A DNA stretch of 59,929 nt. Source: Acidimicrobiia bacterium. Its GTDB lineage: Bacteria > Actinomycetota > Acidimicrobiia > Acidimicrobiales > SZUA-35. Of this stretch, positions 39,337 through 47,243 are shown in pieces. The notes under the pieces are model-generated. The model saw only the letters and a program-made list of their open reading frames with translations, had not been told where the DNA came from and ran no database searches. Location: the NCBI GenBank assembly GCA_029863385.1, contig JAOTVU010000005.1, positions 1 to 59,929 on the forward strand, written 5' to 3'. Position 1 is the first letter of the stretch. Each line of letters opens with the position of its first letter. A program made the translations under genes and the position numbers.

Positions 39337-40485
39337 ATGAAGGTCGCCATCCTGACCGGCGGCGGAGACGTCCCCGGCCTGAACCCCTGCATCAAGGCCG
39401 CTGTCAACCGGGTCGTAGACGCCGGATCCGAGATCATCGGCATCCGCCGAGGCTGGGGTGGGCTCGTGAATTGCAATCCCGCCGATCCCGACACACTGGC
39501 CGTCAACACGATGCCGCTCGACGCCGCCCGCGTCCGCACCGTCGACCGCAGCGGCGGCACCTTCCTTCACACGTCTCGGACCAATCCGGGTCGGGTCAAG
39601 GGATCGGAGGTGCCCGACTTCCTCGCAGACCGGTTCACCGGCGACGGGCCGCATGATCTCACCGGGCACGTGCTCTCGGTTCTGGAGGCCTTGGGAGTCG
39701 ACGCGCTGCTGCCGATCGGTGGCGACGACACCCTGTCCTACGGCTTGCGTATGCACAACGAGGGTGTGCCCGTCATCGCCATCCCGAAGACGATGGACAA
39801 CGACGTACACGGCACCGACTACTGCATCGGCTTCTCGACCGCGGTGACCCGGGGCGTGGAGTTCATTCACAACCTGCGGACATCAACCGGCTCGCACGAG
39901 CGCATCGCCATCGTCGAGCTGTTCGGCCGGTATTCGGGCGAGACGTCGCTGATCACGGCGTACCTCTCGGGAGTCGATCGGGCCCTCATCTCGGAGGTGC
40001 CGTTCGACATCGACCGGCTGGCCGAGATGGTCATGGCCGACAAGGCCTCCAACCCGTCGCACTACGCCATGATCACGGTTTCGGAGGGGGCGACGGTGAA
40101 AGGCGGCGAGGTCCATCTGTCCGGGGAGGCCGACGCCTACGGCCACCGCAAGCTCGGCGGCATCGGCCGCACCGTCGGAGAGCTGCTCAAGGAAGCCACC
40201 GGCGAGGGCATCATCCTGCAGGAGGTCGCCTATCTGATGCGGTCGGGCCGCCCCGACAGCCTCGACCTCATGGTGGCCACCAACTATGCGGTGATGGCCG
40301 CCGACCTCGCGTTGGACGGATCCTCGGGTCGAATGGTGGCGTTGCGGTCCGGCACCTACACGAACGTGCCGATCAGCGTGACGGGTGAGGGCGTGAAGCG
40401 GGTCGACATCGACGAACTCTACGACTCCGCAAACTACCGGCCCAAGGTCCGCCACGTCGGCGGCAAGCCGATGTTCCTCTACTAG
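39337..40485 (+). CDS. pfp: 6-phosphofructokinase, pyrophosphate-dependent type
   Basis: 382 residues with AAGGAG before the ATG at 39337. It converts fructose 6-phosphate to fructose 1,6-bisphosphate. Core motifs: [36 protein letters not shown] and [10 protein letters not shown]. The residue equivalent to E. coli Gly104 is Asp131 and the one equivalent to Gly124 is Lys151. This Asp/Lys pair is the established mark of pyrophosphate-using PFKs, while ATP enzymes have Gly/Gly or Gly/Lys, so PPi as donor is expected and the reaction would be reversible. gpmI, another glycolytic gene, is 1.3 kb downstream on the other strand. Confidence 0.9.
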   Translation: MKVAILTGGGDVPGLNPCIKAAVNRVVDAGSEIIGIRRGWGGLVNCNPADPDTLAVNTMPLDAARVRTVDRSGGTFLHTSRTNPGRVKGSEVPDFLADRFTGDGPHDLTGHVLSVLEALGVDALLPIGGDDTLSYGLRMHNEGVPVIAIPKTMDNDVHGTDYCIGFSTAVTRGVEFIHNLRTSTGSHERIAIVELFGRYSGETSLITAYLSGVDRALISEVPFDIDRLAEMVMADKASNPSHYAMITVSEGATVKGGEVHLSGEADAYGHRKLGGIGRTVGELLKEATGEGIILQEVAYLMRSGRPDSLDLMVATNYAVMAADLALDGSSGRMVALRSGTYTNVPISVTGEGVKRVDIDELYDSANYRPKVRHVGGKPMFLY

Positions 40486-40530
40486 GAGGCGGCCGGCCCG
40501 GGCGACCTGATCATCCGTCCCCCCGCCTTC

Positions 40531-40614
40531 GAACTTTTCGGACTTCTCGACCCGTTTGAGCAAGGAATTCGCGGAACTCGACCCGGCTGGTGGGTCGGCC
40601 ACTCAGAAAAGTTG
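40531..40614. repeat. Palindromic intergenic repeat, copy B
   Basis: Starts GAACTTTTCGG (40531-40541) and ends with the inverted GAAAAGTT (40606-40613), with internal CTCGACCC and GGGTCGG. Same architecture as the copy at 41689-41772. Located 46 bases after the phosphofructokinase stop. The rest of the 257-base gap up to 40742 contains GC-rich inverted stretches but no gene I can support. Confidence 0.65.
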
Positions 40615-40742
40615 CGGGTGGGAGCGCAGGCCGTCACGGCCCGGAGTATGGTTGCGACAGTTTCGGAGGTTGCCTCCCGTCTGCCCGTCGAGCAGGGGAG
40701 GCCTCCCTGGCCGCCGACAACATTCGAGCCGAAGTCGAGCTC

Positions 40743-41648
40743 ATGGCACGTGGACGTCAACACGGAGCTTTGAGTCGGGAGCAGGCGTTGAGGGCCGGGA
40801 TGAGTGCCGCCCAGGTCGATCGCCGATTGCGTCGTCGCCAGTGGTTGCCTCTGGCCGCTCGGGGCTGGTACGTCCTGGCTGCGCATGCCGAGAATCCCTT
40901 GGCCGCGTTGACGGCTGCGACGAGATCGTTGGCCGGCCCGGCTTGGGCTGATTCGGCGTTGCCTCTCTTCGGCATGGGCGATCATCCTCACATCCCGATG
41001 GTGGCATCCGACCGCGACCACTCCGGCCCAGGTATCCAGCGAGTCCACGTCACCCGACTCGACGACCTACCACGAACCACGGTCGACGGCATCGATACCG
41101 TCACCGCTGCCGTCGCCGTGGTGTCCTCCGGACGCTGGCTCCGGTCCGAGACGGACCTCCAGGTCCTGATCGACCGGGCCATCCGCAGCGGTACGACCAC
41201 TTGGCGGGAGGTCGAGCAGGTGCTCACCATCTTCCCCTGTCGAGGGCGGGCCGGTTCCACGAAGATGCGCATCGTCCTCGCCGACCGGCGCAGCGACCCA
41301 GCTCTGCCGCTTTCCGACTGGGGTCGACGATTCGTGGCCGGACTTGCCGACAGCGCCCTACCCCGACCCAGGTTGGAATATCGCGTGGTCGACAAGACGG
41401 GCCGGCTGATCGCCCAGGTCGACGCCGCCTATCCCGAGCATCGCTACGCCATCGAGCTCGACAGTCACGCCTACCACATCAATCCTGAGGCGTTCGAGCT
41501 GGATCGCCGACGGGACGGCGATCTGGCACAGGTGGGTTGGCTGGTCCGGCGCTTCACCTGGCAGCAGTGGAACAAGCTGCGACCGTGGGTCGTTGCCACA
41601 ATCCGGGCGGATTTGGAGGCCCGGCCGGGGCACGGCCAGACGCCATAG
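40743..41648 (+). CDS. AbiEi-like N-domain + DUF559/Vsr-like nuclease-fold protein
   Basis: 301 residues. The N-terminal 50 residues form a winged-helix of the AbiEi antitoxin type: HGALSREQALRAGMSAAQVDRRLRRRQW ... ARGWYVLA (partly quoted). The last 100 residues resemble the DUF559/PD-(D/E)xK endonuclease-like fold, with AQVDAAYPEHRYAIELDSHAYH giving the D...ExD core; the usual early Glu (SxxE) is replaced here by Gly in SDWGRRF, so catalysis may be lost. Such solitary proteins are frequent in actinobacteria, with no AbiEii toxin attached and no proven role. The ATG at 40743 is preferred; an earlier one (40590) lies in the upstream repeat. It is bracketed by repeat copies B and C. Confidence 0.75.
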   Translation: MARGRQHGALSREQALRAGMSAAQVDRRLRRRQWLPLAARGWYVLAAHAENPLAALTAATRSLAGPAWADSALPLFGMGDHPHIPMVASDRDHSGPGIQRVHVTRLDDLPRTTVDGIDTVTAAVAVVSSGRWLRSETDLQVLIDRAIRSGTTTWREVEQVLTIFPCRGRAGSTKMRIVLADRRSDPALPLSDWGRRFVAGLADSALPRPRLEYRVVDKTGRLIAQVDAAYPEHRYAIELDSHAYHINPEAFELDRRRDGDLAQVGWLVRRFTWQQWNKLRPWVVATIRADLEARPGHGQTP

Positions 41649-41688
41649 GCCGTCTCCTGCTCGGGCGACTCAATCCCCGGCCCTCGCC

Positions 41689-41772
41689 GAACTTTTCGGG
41701 CTTCCCGACCCCTCCGCCGGGTCGAGGAACTCGAAAACCTGCCCGACATGGGTCGACCGGTCCGAAAAGTTC
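41689..41772. repeat. Palindromic intergenic repeat, copy C (perfect 11-bp terminal inverted repeats)
   Basis: GAACTTTTCGG (41689-41699) and CCGAAAAGTTC (41762-41772) are perfect inverted ends. Inside, CGACCC-CTCCGCC-GGGTCG forms a second stem, and AAAACCTGCCCGAC and GGGTCGACC follow. It lies between two converging genes and could also act as a bidirectional terminator. Confidence 0.7.
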
Positions 41773-41793
41773 AGAGGGTTGTGGCTGGAGGCG

Positions 41794-43479
41794 TCAGTCG
41801 AAGGCGATGAGGCTGGGGTTGTAGTCGTCGGGGGCCTGGTAGCCGAGCAGGTTCATGACCGTGGCCGCCACGTTGCTCAAGCCGGCGCCCTCCACCGCAG
41901 CCATGTGGTACTCGCCGCCGTGACGAGGATCGTGGATGGCGAACGGGACGGGGCTGAGCGTATGCGAGGTCTTGGGTGACCGGACGCCGTTGGACTCGGT
42001 GTACATGATGTCGGCGTTGCCGTGATCGGCGGTGTAGATGAGGATGCCGTCGAGCTCGTCGATGACCCGCATCAGCCGCTCGACGCACTCCTCCACCACC
42101 TCCATCGCCTCGATGGTGGCGTCGAGGTCGCCGGTGTGGCCGACCATGTCACCGTTGGGGAAGTTGATCCGACCCCAGCGGTAGCGACCGGTCTCGAGCA
42201 GCTTGATCGTCTCGTTCGTGATCTCCCGCACCTTCATACCCGGGGTCTTGTTGAACTCGACGTTGTCGGACGGAATCTCGACGTAGGTCTCCAGCTCGGG
42301 GTCGACGTAGCCGGAGCGGTTGCCGTTCCAGAAATACGTGACGTGACCGTATTTCTGCGTCTCGCTGATGGCGAAGCTGGGCAGGCCCTCGGCGCACAGG
42401 TAGTGGCTCATCGTGCGGGAGATGGAGGGCGGGGAGACGAGATAGTTCTCCGGCACGTGGGTGTCGCCGTCGTACTCGAGCATCCCGGCGAAGAAGACGT
42501 CGGGGTGGCTGACGGCGCCGTTGGCGGTGCGGTCGAAGGGTGTGAACTCGGACTCCTCGTAGGCCCTGGAGATCTCGATCGCCCGATCGCCCCGAAAGTT
42601 GAACAGGATCACGGCGTCGCCGTCGGCCATCGTGCCGATCGGATCGCCGTTCTCGTCGACGACCACGAACTCCTCGAGGTACTGATCACCCCGATCGGTC
42701 TCGACGTACATCGTCTCCACCGCATCGGTGGCCGACAGGAACGCACGGCCGGCGCCGTGGGTATGGCACTGGTAGCCACGCTCGACCATGTCCCAGTCGG
42801 CCTCGTAGCGGTCCATCGTGATGAACATGCGACCACCGCCGGAGCCGATACGGAAATCCGCCCCCTCGTGGCCTTCGTTGATCTCGCTCAACACCGCTTC
42901 GGTGGCGTCGATGTAGTCGAGGGCGGACCGGGAGGGGACATCGCGACCGTCGTGGAGGATGTGGACCCGGGCTCGGCGCACCCCTTCGTCGGCGGCCTGG
43001 CGCAACATGGCATACAGGTGAGCGGTGTTGGAGTGGACGTTGCCGTCGGAGTGCAGGCCGAGGAGATGCAGGGTGCCACCGTCGAGGGCCCGCCCGATCG
43101 CCGTCTTCCAGTGCTTCGACTCGAACAGCGACCCGTCGGCCAGCGCCTTGTTGACGAGCTTGGCCCCCTGGTCGAAGATACGACCGGCCCCGAGGGCATT
43201 GTGACCGACCTCGGAGTTGCCCATGTCGTCGTCACTCGGCAGGCCGACGGCCTCGCCATGGGCGGCGAGTTCGGTGTAGAGCGGCGAGCGGGCCAGGGCA
43301 TCGAGTGTCGGGGTGTGGGCGCGGTACACCGCATTGGAGTCGACGGGCGGGGCCACTCCCACACCGTCGGCCACGATGATCAAGAGCGGTCCGGATCGTC
43401 CGCCGAAGTCCGGGAGCGGGCGAAGGGAGAGAGCCTGAGACGTCGCGGCGGACTCGGTGTCGGAATCGGTGGCAGCCAT
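41794..43479 (-). CDS. gpmI: 2,3-bisphosphoglycerate-independent phosphoglycerate mutase
   Basis: 561 residues. Interconverts 3- and 2-phosphoglycerate through a phosphoserine intermediate with two metal ions, typically manganese. Nucleophile Ser89 in DDMGNSEVGHNALGAGR; further motifs LHILHDGRDVP-type (HILHDGRDVPSRSALDY), NFPNGDMVGHTGD and YTADHGNAD carry the metal ligands. Alkaline-phosphatase-superfamily fold. The first 25-30 residues are a non-conserved tail, so the true start could be a little later than the ATG at 43479. It converges with the AbiEi/DUF559 gene. Confidence 0.95.
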   Translation of the reverse strand: MAATDSDTESAATSQALSLRPLPDFGGRSGPLLIIVADGVGVAPPVDSNAVYRAHTPTLDALARSPLYTELAAHGEAVGLPSDDDMGNSEVGHNALGAGRIFDQGAKLVNKALADGSLFESKHWKTAIGRALDGGTLHLLGLHSDGNVHSNTAHLYAMLRQAADEGVRRARVHILHDGRDVPSRSALDYIDATEAVLSEINEGHEGADFRIGSGGGRMFITMDRYEADWDMVERGYQCHTHGAGRAFLSATDAVETMYVETDRGDQYLEEFVVVDENGDPIGTMADGDAVILFNFRGDRAIEISRAYEESEFTPFDRTANGAVSHPDVFFAGMLEYDGDTHVPENYLVSPPSISRTMSHYLCAEGLPSFAISETQKYGHVTYFWNGNRSGYVDPELETYVEIPSDNVEFNKTPGMKVREITNETIKLLETGRYRWGRINFPNGDMVGHTGDLDATIEAMEVVEECVERLMRVIDELDGILIYTADHGNADIMYTESNGVRSPKTSHTLSPVPFAIHDPRHGGEYHMAAVEGAGLSNVAATVMNLLGYQAPDDYNPSLIAFD

Positions 43480-43536
43480 GACTTCCAGGATAGATCAGTC
43501 GACGACCCGCCCTCCATCGGTGGCGACGAGCGGGGC

Positions 43537-43571
43537 ACGTGAAAGCCGGCCGGCAGCGCCGGCCTTCACGT
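43537..43571 (-). terminator. Stem-loop after the RND operon
   Basis: ACGTGAA-A-GCCGGC, a 7-base loop, then GCCGGC-C-TTCACGT: a long stem with one mismatch position, 29-63 bases after the stop of the last RND gene and before gpmI. No U-tract. Likely the end of the RND transcript, and because of its symmetry possibly also a barrier in the other direction. Confidence 0.6.
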
Positions 43572-43599
43572 CGTCCCTGGGCCGAGCCGGGTGTAACCC

Positions 43600-46500
43600 T
43601 CAGGCCACAGCCAGCTCGGCGCCGTCCGGTTCGTCGTTGCGGGGTTTCCCGATCAGCAGGTACAACGACGGAACGATGAACAGGTTGACGAGGGTCGAGG
43701 TGACCAGGCCGCCGAGAATGACGATGGCCATCGGGTATTCGATCTCGTGACCGGGCAGGTTTCCGGAGATGACCAGCGGAATCAAGGCCAAGCCGGTGGT
43801 CAACGCCGTCATCAGGATCGGGGCCACTCGCTCCCTCGCTCCCCGCAACACCAGTTCGGGGCCGAACGTCATCCCCTCATGCTGTTCGAGGTGCTGGTAG
43901 TGGTTGATCATCATGATGCCGTTCCTGGCTGCGATACCCAGCACCGTCAGGAAACCGACGAGTGAGCCGAGCGACAGGATGCCTCCGAAGAGCGACGCTG
44001 CGTACACCCCGCCCGCGAGTGCGGTCGACAGGGCGAAGAACGACAGCACGGCCAACCGGAGGCTGTTGTAGGAGATGTACAGCAGAGCGAAGATCAACGC
44101 TGCGGCCAACAGCGACACCCGGAAAAGGTTCTGGGACGCCTGCTGCCGTTCGGCAAACTCGCCGAGCAGCTCCGGGTAGTAGCCGGTCGGAAACTCGGTT
44201 TCCTCGAGGATCTCTTCCACGGCTTCGACGCCGGAGGCCAGATCCACGCCGTCAAGGTCCGCCTCGATATGAATCCGGCGAGCCAGGTTCTCCCTGTTGA
44301 CGGCATTGGCGGTCGGCACGATGCTGACATCGGCGATGTCCTGCAACGCCACCCGGCCACCGTCCGCTGTCTCGATCGGCAGGTTGTAGATGTCGGTCAT
44401 GCTGTCGCGATTCTCCGGCGCGCTCCAGATGTTGACGTCATAGGTCCGGTTGGCGGTGTGGATGTCGCCGGCCTCTTCCCCGGCCAGCAGGTACCCGGCC
44501 TGTCTACGTACATCACCCGGCTTGACGCCGTACTCGCTGGCCCGGTCGAGGTCGACCGTGATGTCGATCTGGGGAATGTCGACGAGGAGCTCGGTGTGGA
44601 CCTCGGTGAGACCGTCGATGGCGGCCATCTGCTCCTCGATCTCGGCCGCCTTCTCCCGGAGTACATCCAAGTCCTCGCCGTAGATGCGCACGACGATCGG
44701 ATGGCTCGACCCGGTGAGCACCTCCCGGATCCTCTCCTTCAGGTAGGTCTGGACGTCACGGACCAACCCCGGGTAGCCGTCGACCAGCGTCTGGATCTCC
44801 TGGAGCGTGTCGTCGTAGTCGACCGAGGGGTCGACACTGACCCAGTTCTCACCGAAGTAGACACCGTAGACCTCGTCCATGAGCAGGGCCTGACCGATGT
44901 GTGAGCCACAGTTGTTGACACCGTCGATGGTCATGAGCTCCTGGCATGCCAGCTCGGAGATCCGGACCATCTCGGGGTGGGACGTGCCCGGCTTCCCGAG
45001 CCAGTGCATCAGGAAGTCACGTTCCTTGAAGTCGGGCAGCAACTCCTGTCCGAGACGGGGATACAGGCCGGCACCGGATGCGGCGAGGATGGCGAGAGCA
45101 CCGACTGCCAGCATCGGCCGGCCCACCAGCGGTTTCAGCGCTTTGGTGTATCCCCGATGCAGCGGCCCGATGAGCGGTGACTGGCGGCGCTCGAGGGAGG
45201 CGTTGCGCAACAGGATGTAACTCAAGGCCGGCGTCACGGTCATGGCGATGAAACCCGACACCAGCACGGCGATCACGTAAGCCCGGGCCAGTGGTTGGAA
45301 GAATGCTCCGGACAGTCCCTCGAGGAAGAACACCGGCGCCAGGGCCACCGCCTCGATGAGAGATGCGTAGATGATGGCGTTGCGGACCTCGACCGAGGCG
45401 TCGATGACAACCTTCGACGTGGGGACGTGCACCCCGCTGGCCCGTTGTTCCCGTAATCGACGAACGATGTTCTCGACGTCGACGATGGCGTCGTCGACGA
45501 CCGCGCCGACCGCGATCACCAACCCGGCCAGCACCATGACGTTGATCGTCGACACGGTGGCCCCGAACATGGGCATGACCAGCAGCGTCGCCACCAGTGA
45601 CAGCGGGATGATGGTGGCACTGATGAGCGCCGTGCGCCACTCGTACAGGAACAGCAAAAGGATGAGGACGACGAGGGCGGCACCGATGAGGATGGCCCTG
45701 GTCAGGTTCTCGATGGAGATCTCGACGAACGTGGCCGGCCGGAAGATGGTCGTGTCGTACTCGAGTTCGGGCAGTCCGGGCGCCATGTCGGCCATGGCCG
45801 CCTCGACACCCTCGGTGACCTCGACGGTGTTGGCCCACGGGAATTTCTCGACGATGAGCAGAAGCCCCTCGCCGTCGTTGACCACGGCGTCGCCGATCAT
45901 CGGCCAGGTGTCGTGGACGACCGTGCCGACGTCTTCGAGCCGAAGCTGTTCGCCGTTGGCGTCGGTGCGATCGTTCAGCGGGACCTGCCCGAGGGTGTCG
46001 GCGTCCGTGACCGCCGACTCGTAGTGCACCGGCAGCCGGGTGGACTCGGTGTCGATGAACCCGCCGGTGCCCACGACTGCGCCCTCGGAGTAAAACACCA
46101 TGCCCGAGTCGAGGGTGTCGGACATGACCTGCATGACCTCGGTCGAGGTCACGTTGTGTTCAGCGAGCAACTCCGGGTCGACCTGCATTGTCGGGATGTC
46201 GATACGTTCACCCCAGATGGCAACATTGGCCACGCCCGGAACGCGAAGGAGCCGTTCCCGGATGGTCCAATAGGTGATCATCGACAGGTCGACCGTCGAC
46301 AGGGTGTCGCTGCGAATACCGATCTTGACGGTTCGGGCGGTGGACGACAGCGGTGGCATCATGTTCGGCGGTGCCGCCCAGGTCGGCAGGGTCGGAACGA
46401 CCAGTGACAGGCGCTCTTGAACGGCCTGGCGGGCCTCCATCAAGTCCGTTCCCCGTGCGAAGATGAGCTTGATGGACGACAGTTGCTCCACCGACTTCGA

Positions 46501-46755
46501 GCGCATGATCTCCAGATCGGGAAGGCCGGCAAAGGCCTCCTCGAGCGGGGCGGTGATCAGCAGCTCGACCTCCTCGGCCGAGAGCCCGAGGGCCGGGGTC
46601 TGGATCTCCACCTGGGGCGGCGCGAACTCCGGGAACACGTCGATCGGCATGCGCTGGATCTGCACCACTCCGAGGACGAGCACGACGAACGCCGCAAACG
46701 CCACCACGAAGCGGTAACGGAGGCTGAGACGGACCAGTGTGTGAAGTTCGTTCAT
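43600..46755 (-). CDS. RND-family efflux transporter (HME/CusA-like), first paralogue
   Basis: 1,051 residues with the duplicated RND layout: TM1, large extracytoplasmic loop, TM2-6, TM7, second loop, TM8-12. N-terminal RMPIDVFPEFAPPQVEIQT and LSAEEVELLITAPLEEAFAG (cut) are the HME-RND signature. TM4 carries VVDDAIVDVENIVRRLRE with Asp421-Asp422 at the proton-relay site. Drives export with the proton motive force. RND tripartite pumps belong to cells with an outer membrane, which this host probably lacks, so it must work with a different outer partner or none. The ATG at 46755 overlaps the adaptor stop (ATGA). Confidence 0.93.
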   Translation of the reverse strand: MNELHTLVRLSLRYRFVVAFAAFVVLVLGVVQIQRMPIDVFPEFAPPQVEIQTPALGLSAEEVELLITAPLEEAFAGLPDLEIMRSKSVEQLSSIKLIFARGTDLMEARQAVQERLSLVVPTLPTWAAPPNMMPPLSSTARTVKIGIRSDTLSTVDLSMITYWTIRERLLRVPGVANVAIWGERIDIPTMQVDPELLAEHNVTSTEVMQVMSDTLDSGMVFYSEGAVVGTGGFIDTESTRLPVHYESAVTDADTLGQVPLNDRTDANGEQLRLEDVGTVVHDTWPMIGDAVVNDGEGLLLIVEKFPWANTVEVTEGVEAAMADMAPGLPELEYDTTIFRPATFVEISIENLTRAILIGAALVVLILLLFLYEWRTALISATIIPLSLVATLLVMPMFGATVSTINVMVLAGLVIAVGAVVDDAIVDVENIVRRLREQRASGVHVPTSKVVIDASVEVRNAIIYASLIEAVALAPVFFLEGLSGAFFQPLARAYVIAVLVSGFIAMTVTPALSYILLRNASLERRQSPLIGPLHRGYTKALKPLVGRPMLAVGALAILAASGAGLYPRLGQELLPDFKERDFLMHWLGKPGTSHPEMVRISELACQELMTIDGVNNCGSHIGQALLMDEVYGVYFGENWVSVDPSVDYDDTLQEIQTLVDGYPGLVRDVQTYLKERIREVLTGSSHPIVVRIYGEDLDVLREKAAEIEEQMAAIDGLTEVHTELLVDIPQIDITVDLDRASEYGVKPGDVRRQAGYLLAGEEAGDIHTANRTYDVNIWSAPENRDSMTDIYNLPIETADGGRVALQDIADVSIVPTANAVNRENLARRIHIEADLDGVDLASGVEAVEEILEETEFPTGYYPELLGEFAERQQASQNLFRVSLLAAALIFALLYISYNSLRLAVLSFFALSTALAGGVYAASLFGGILSLGSLVGFLTVLGIAARNGIMMINHYQHLEQHEGMTFGPELVLRGARERVAPILMTALTTGLALIPLVISGNLPGHEIEYPMAIVILGGLVTSTLVNLFIVPSLYLLIGKPRNDEPDGAELAVA

Positions 46756-47243
46756 TTGCCTACTCCTGTGTCCGTTCCGTACAGCTCGGCGACGGAGGCG
46801 ATCGCAACCTCCGTCCCCACCTCGGGGGCTTCGGTGAGGTAAACCGTGTCGCCTTCGATGTTGTCGACCACGACCTGGACCCGCTTGTAGCTGAGCGGAC
46901 CGATCTGCTGATAGACCCAGGTCGCTCCGTTGACGTCGTAGATCAACGCGGCGTAGGGAACGGTGAGCAGGTCGCCGGCGCCGTCGGCGACGGTGACGGG
47001 GGCCGTATCCATCTTGAGCCGCTCGGATGCCTTCGCGGTGAGAGCCACCTCGTTGACGCCATCGGCGGTTGCCGTCAGCTCGTAGGGCTCGACCTTCTCG
47101 TAGGCCGTCTCGTTCCCGCAGGCCACCAGGCCGATCATGGTGATCGAGGCGATCAGCACCATCATCGGATAGGTGATCAAGTGATCGGTGACCGAGCGAT
47201 CGGGCGGACCGCCGGCTGGCGACGGCAGTCGATCAGGCGCCAT
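46752..47243 (-). CDS. Minimal RND adaptor-like lipoprotein
   Basis: 163 residues from the ATG at 47243. A hydrophobic signal ends in IGLVACG, a good lipobox, so the mature protein would be about 120 residues tethered to the membrane. The remaining sequence matches only the last part of HlyD/CusB membrane-fusion proteins: LTVPYAALIYDVNGATWVYQ, the RVQVVVDNIEGDTVYL strand and the PEVGTEVAIASVAEL end. The lipoyl and alpha-hairpin parts (about 200-250 residues) that would reach an outer-membrane channel are absent. It overlaps both flanking RND genes (11 bases with the upstream one, 4 with the downstream one), so it is certainly co-expressed. Confidence 0.85.
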   Translation of the reverse strand: MAPDRLPSPAGGPPDRSVTDHLITYPMMVLIASITMIGLVACGNETAYEKVEPYELTATADGVNEVALTAKASERLKMDTAPVTVADGAGDLLTVPYAALIYDVNGATWVYQQIGPLSYKRVQVVVDNIEGDTVYLTEAPEVGTEVAIASVAELYGTDTGVGK

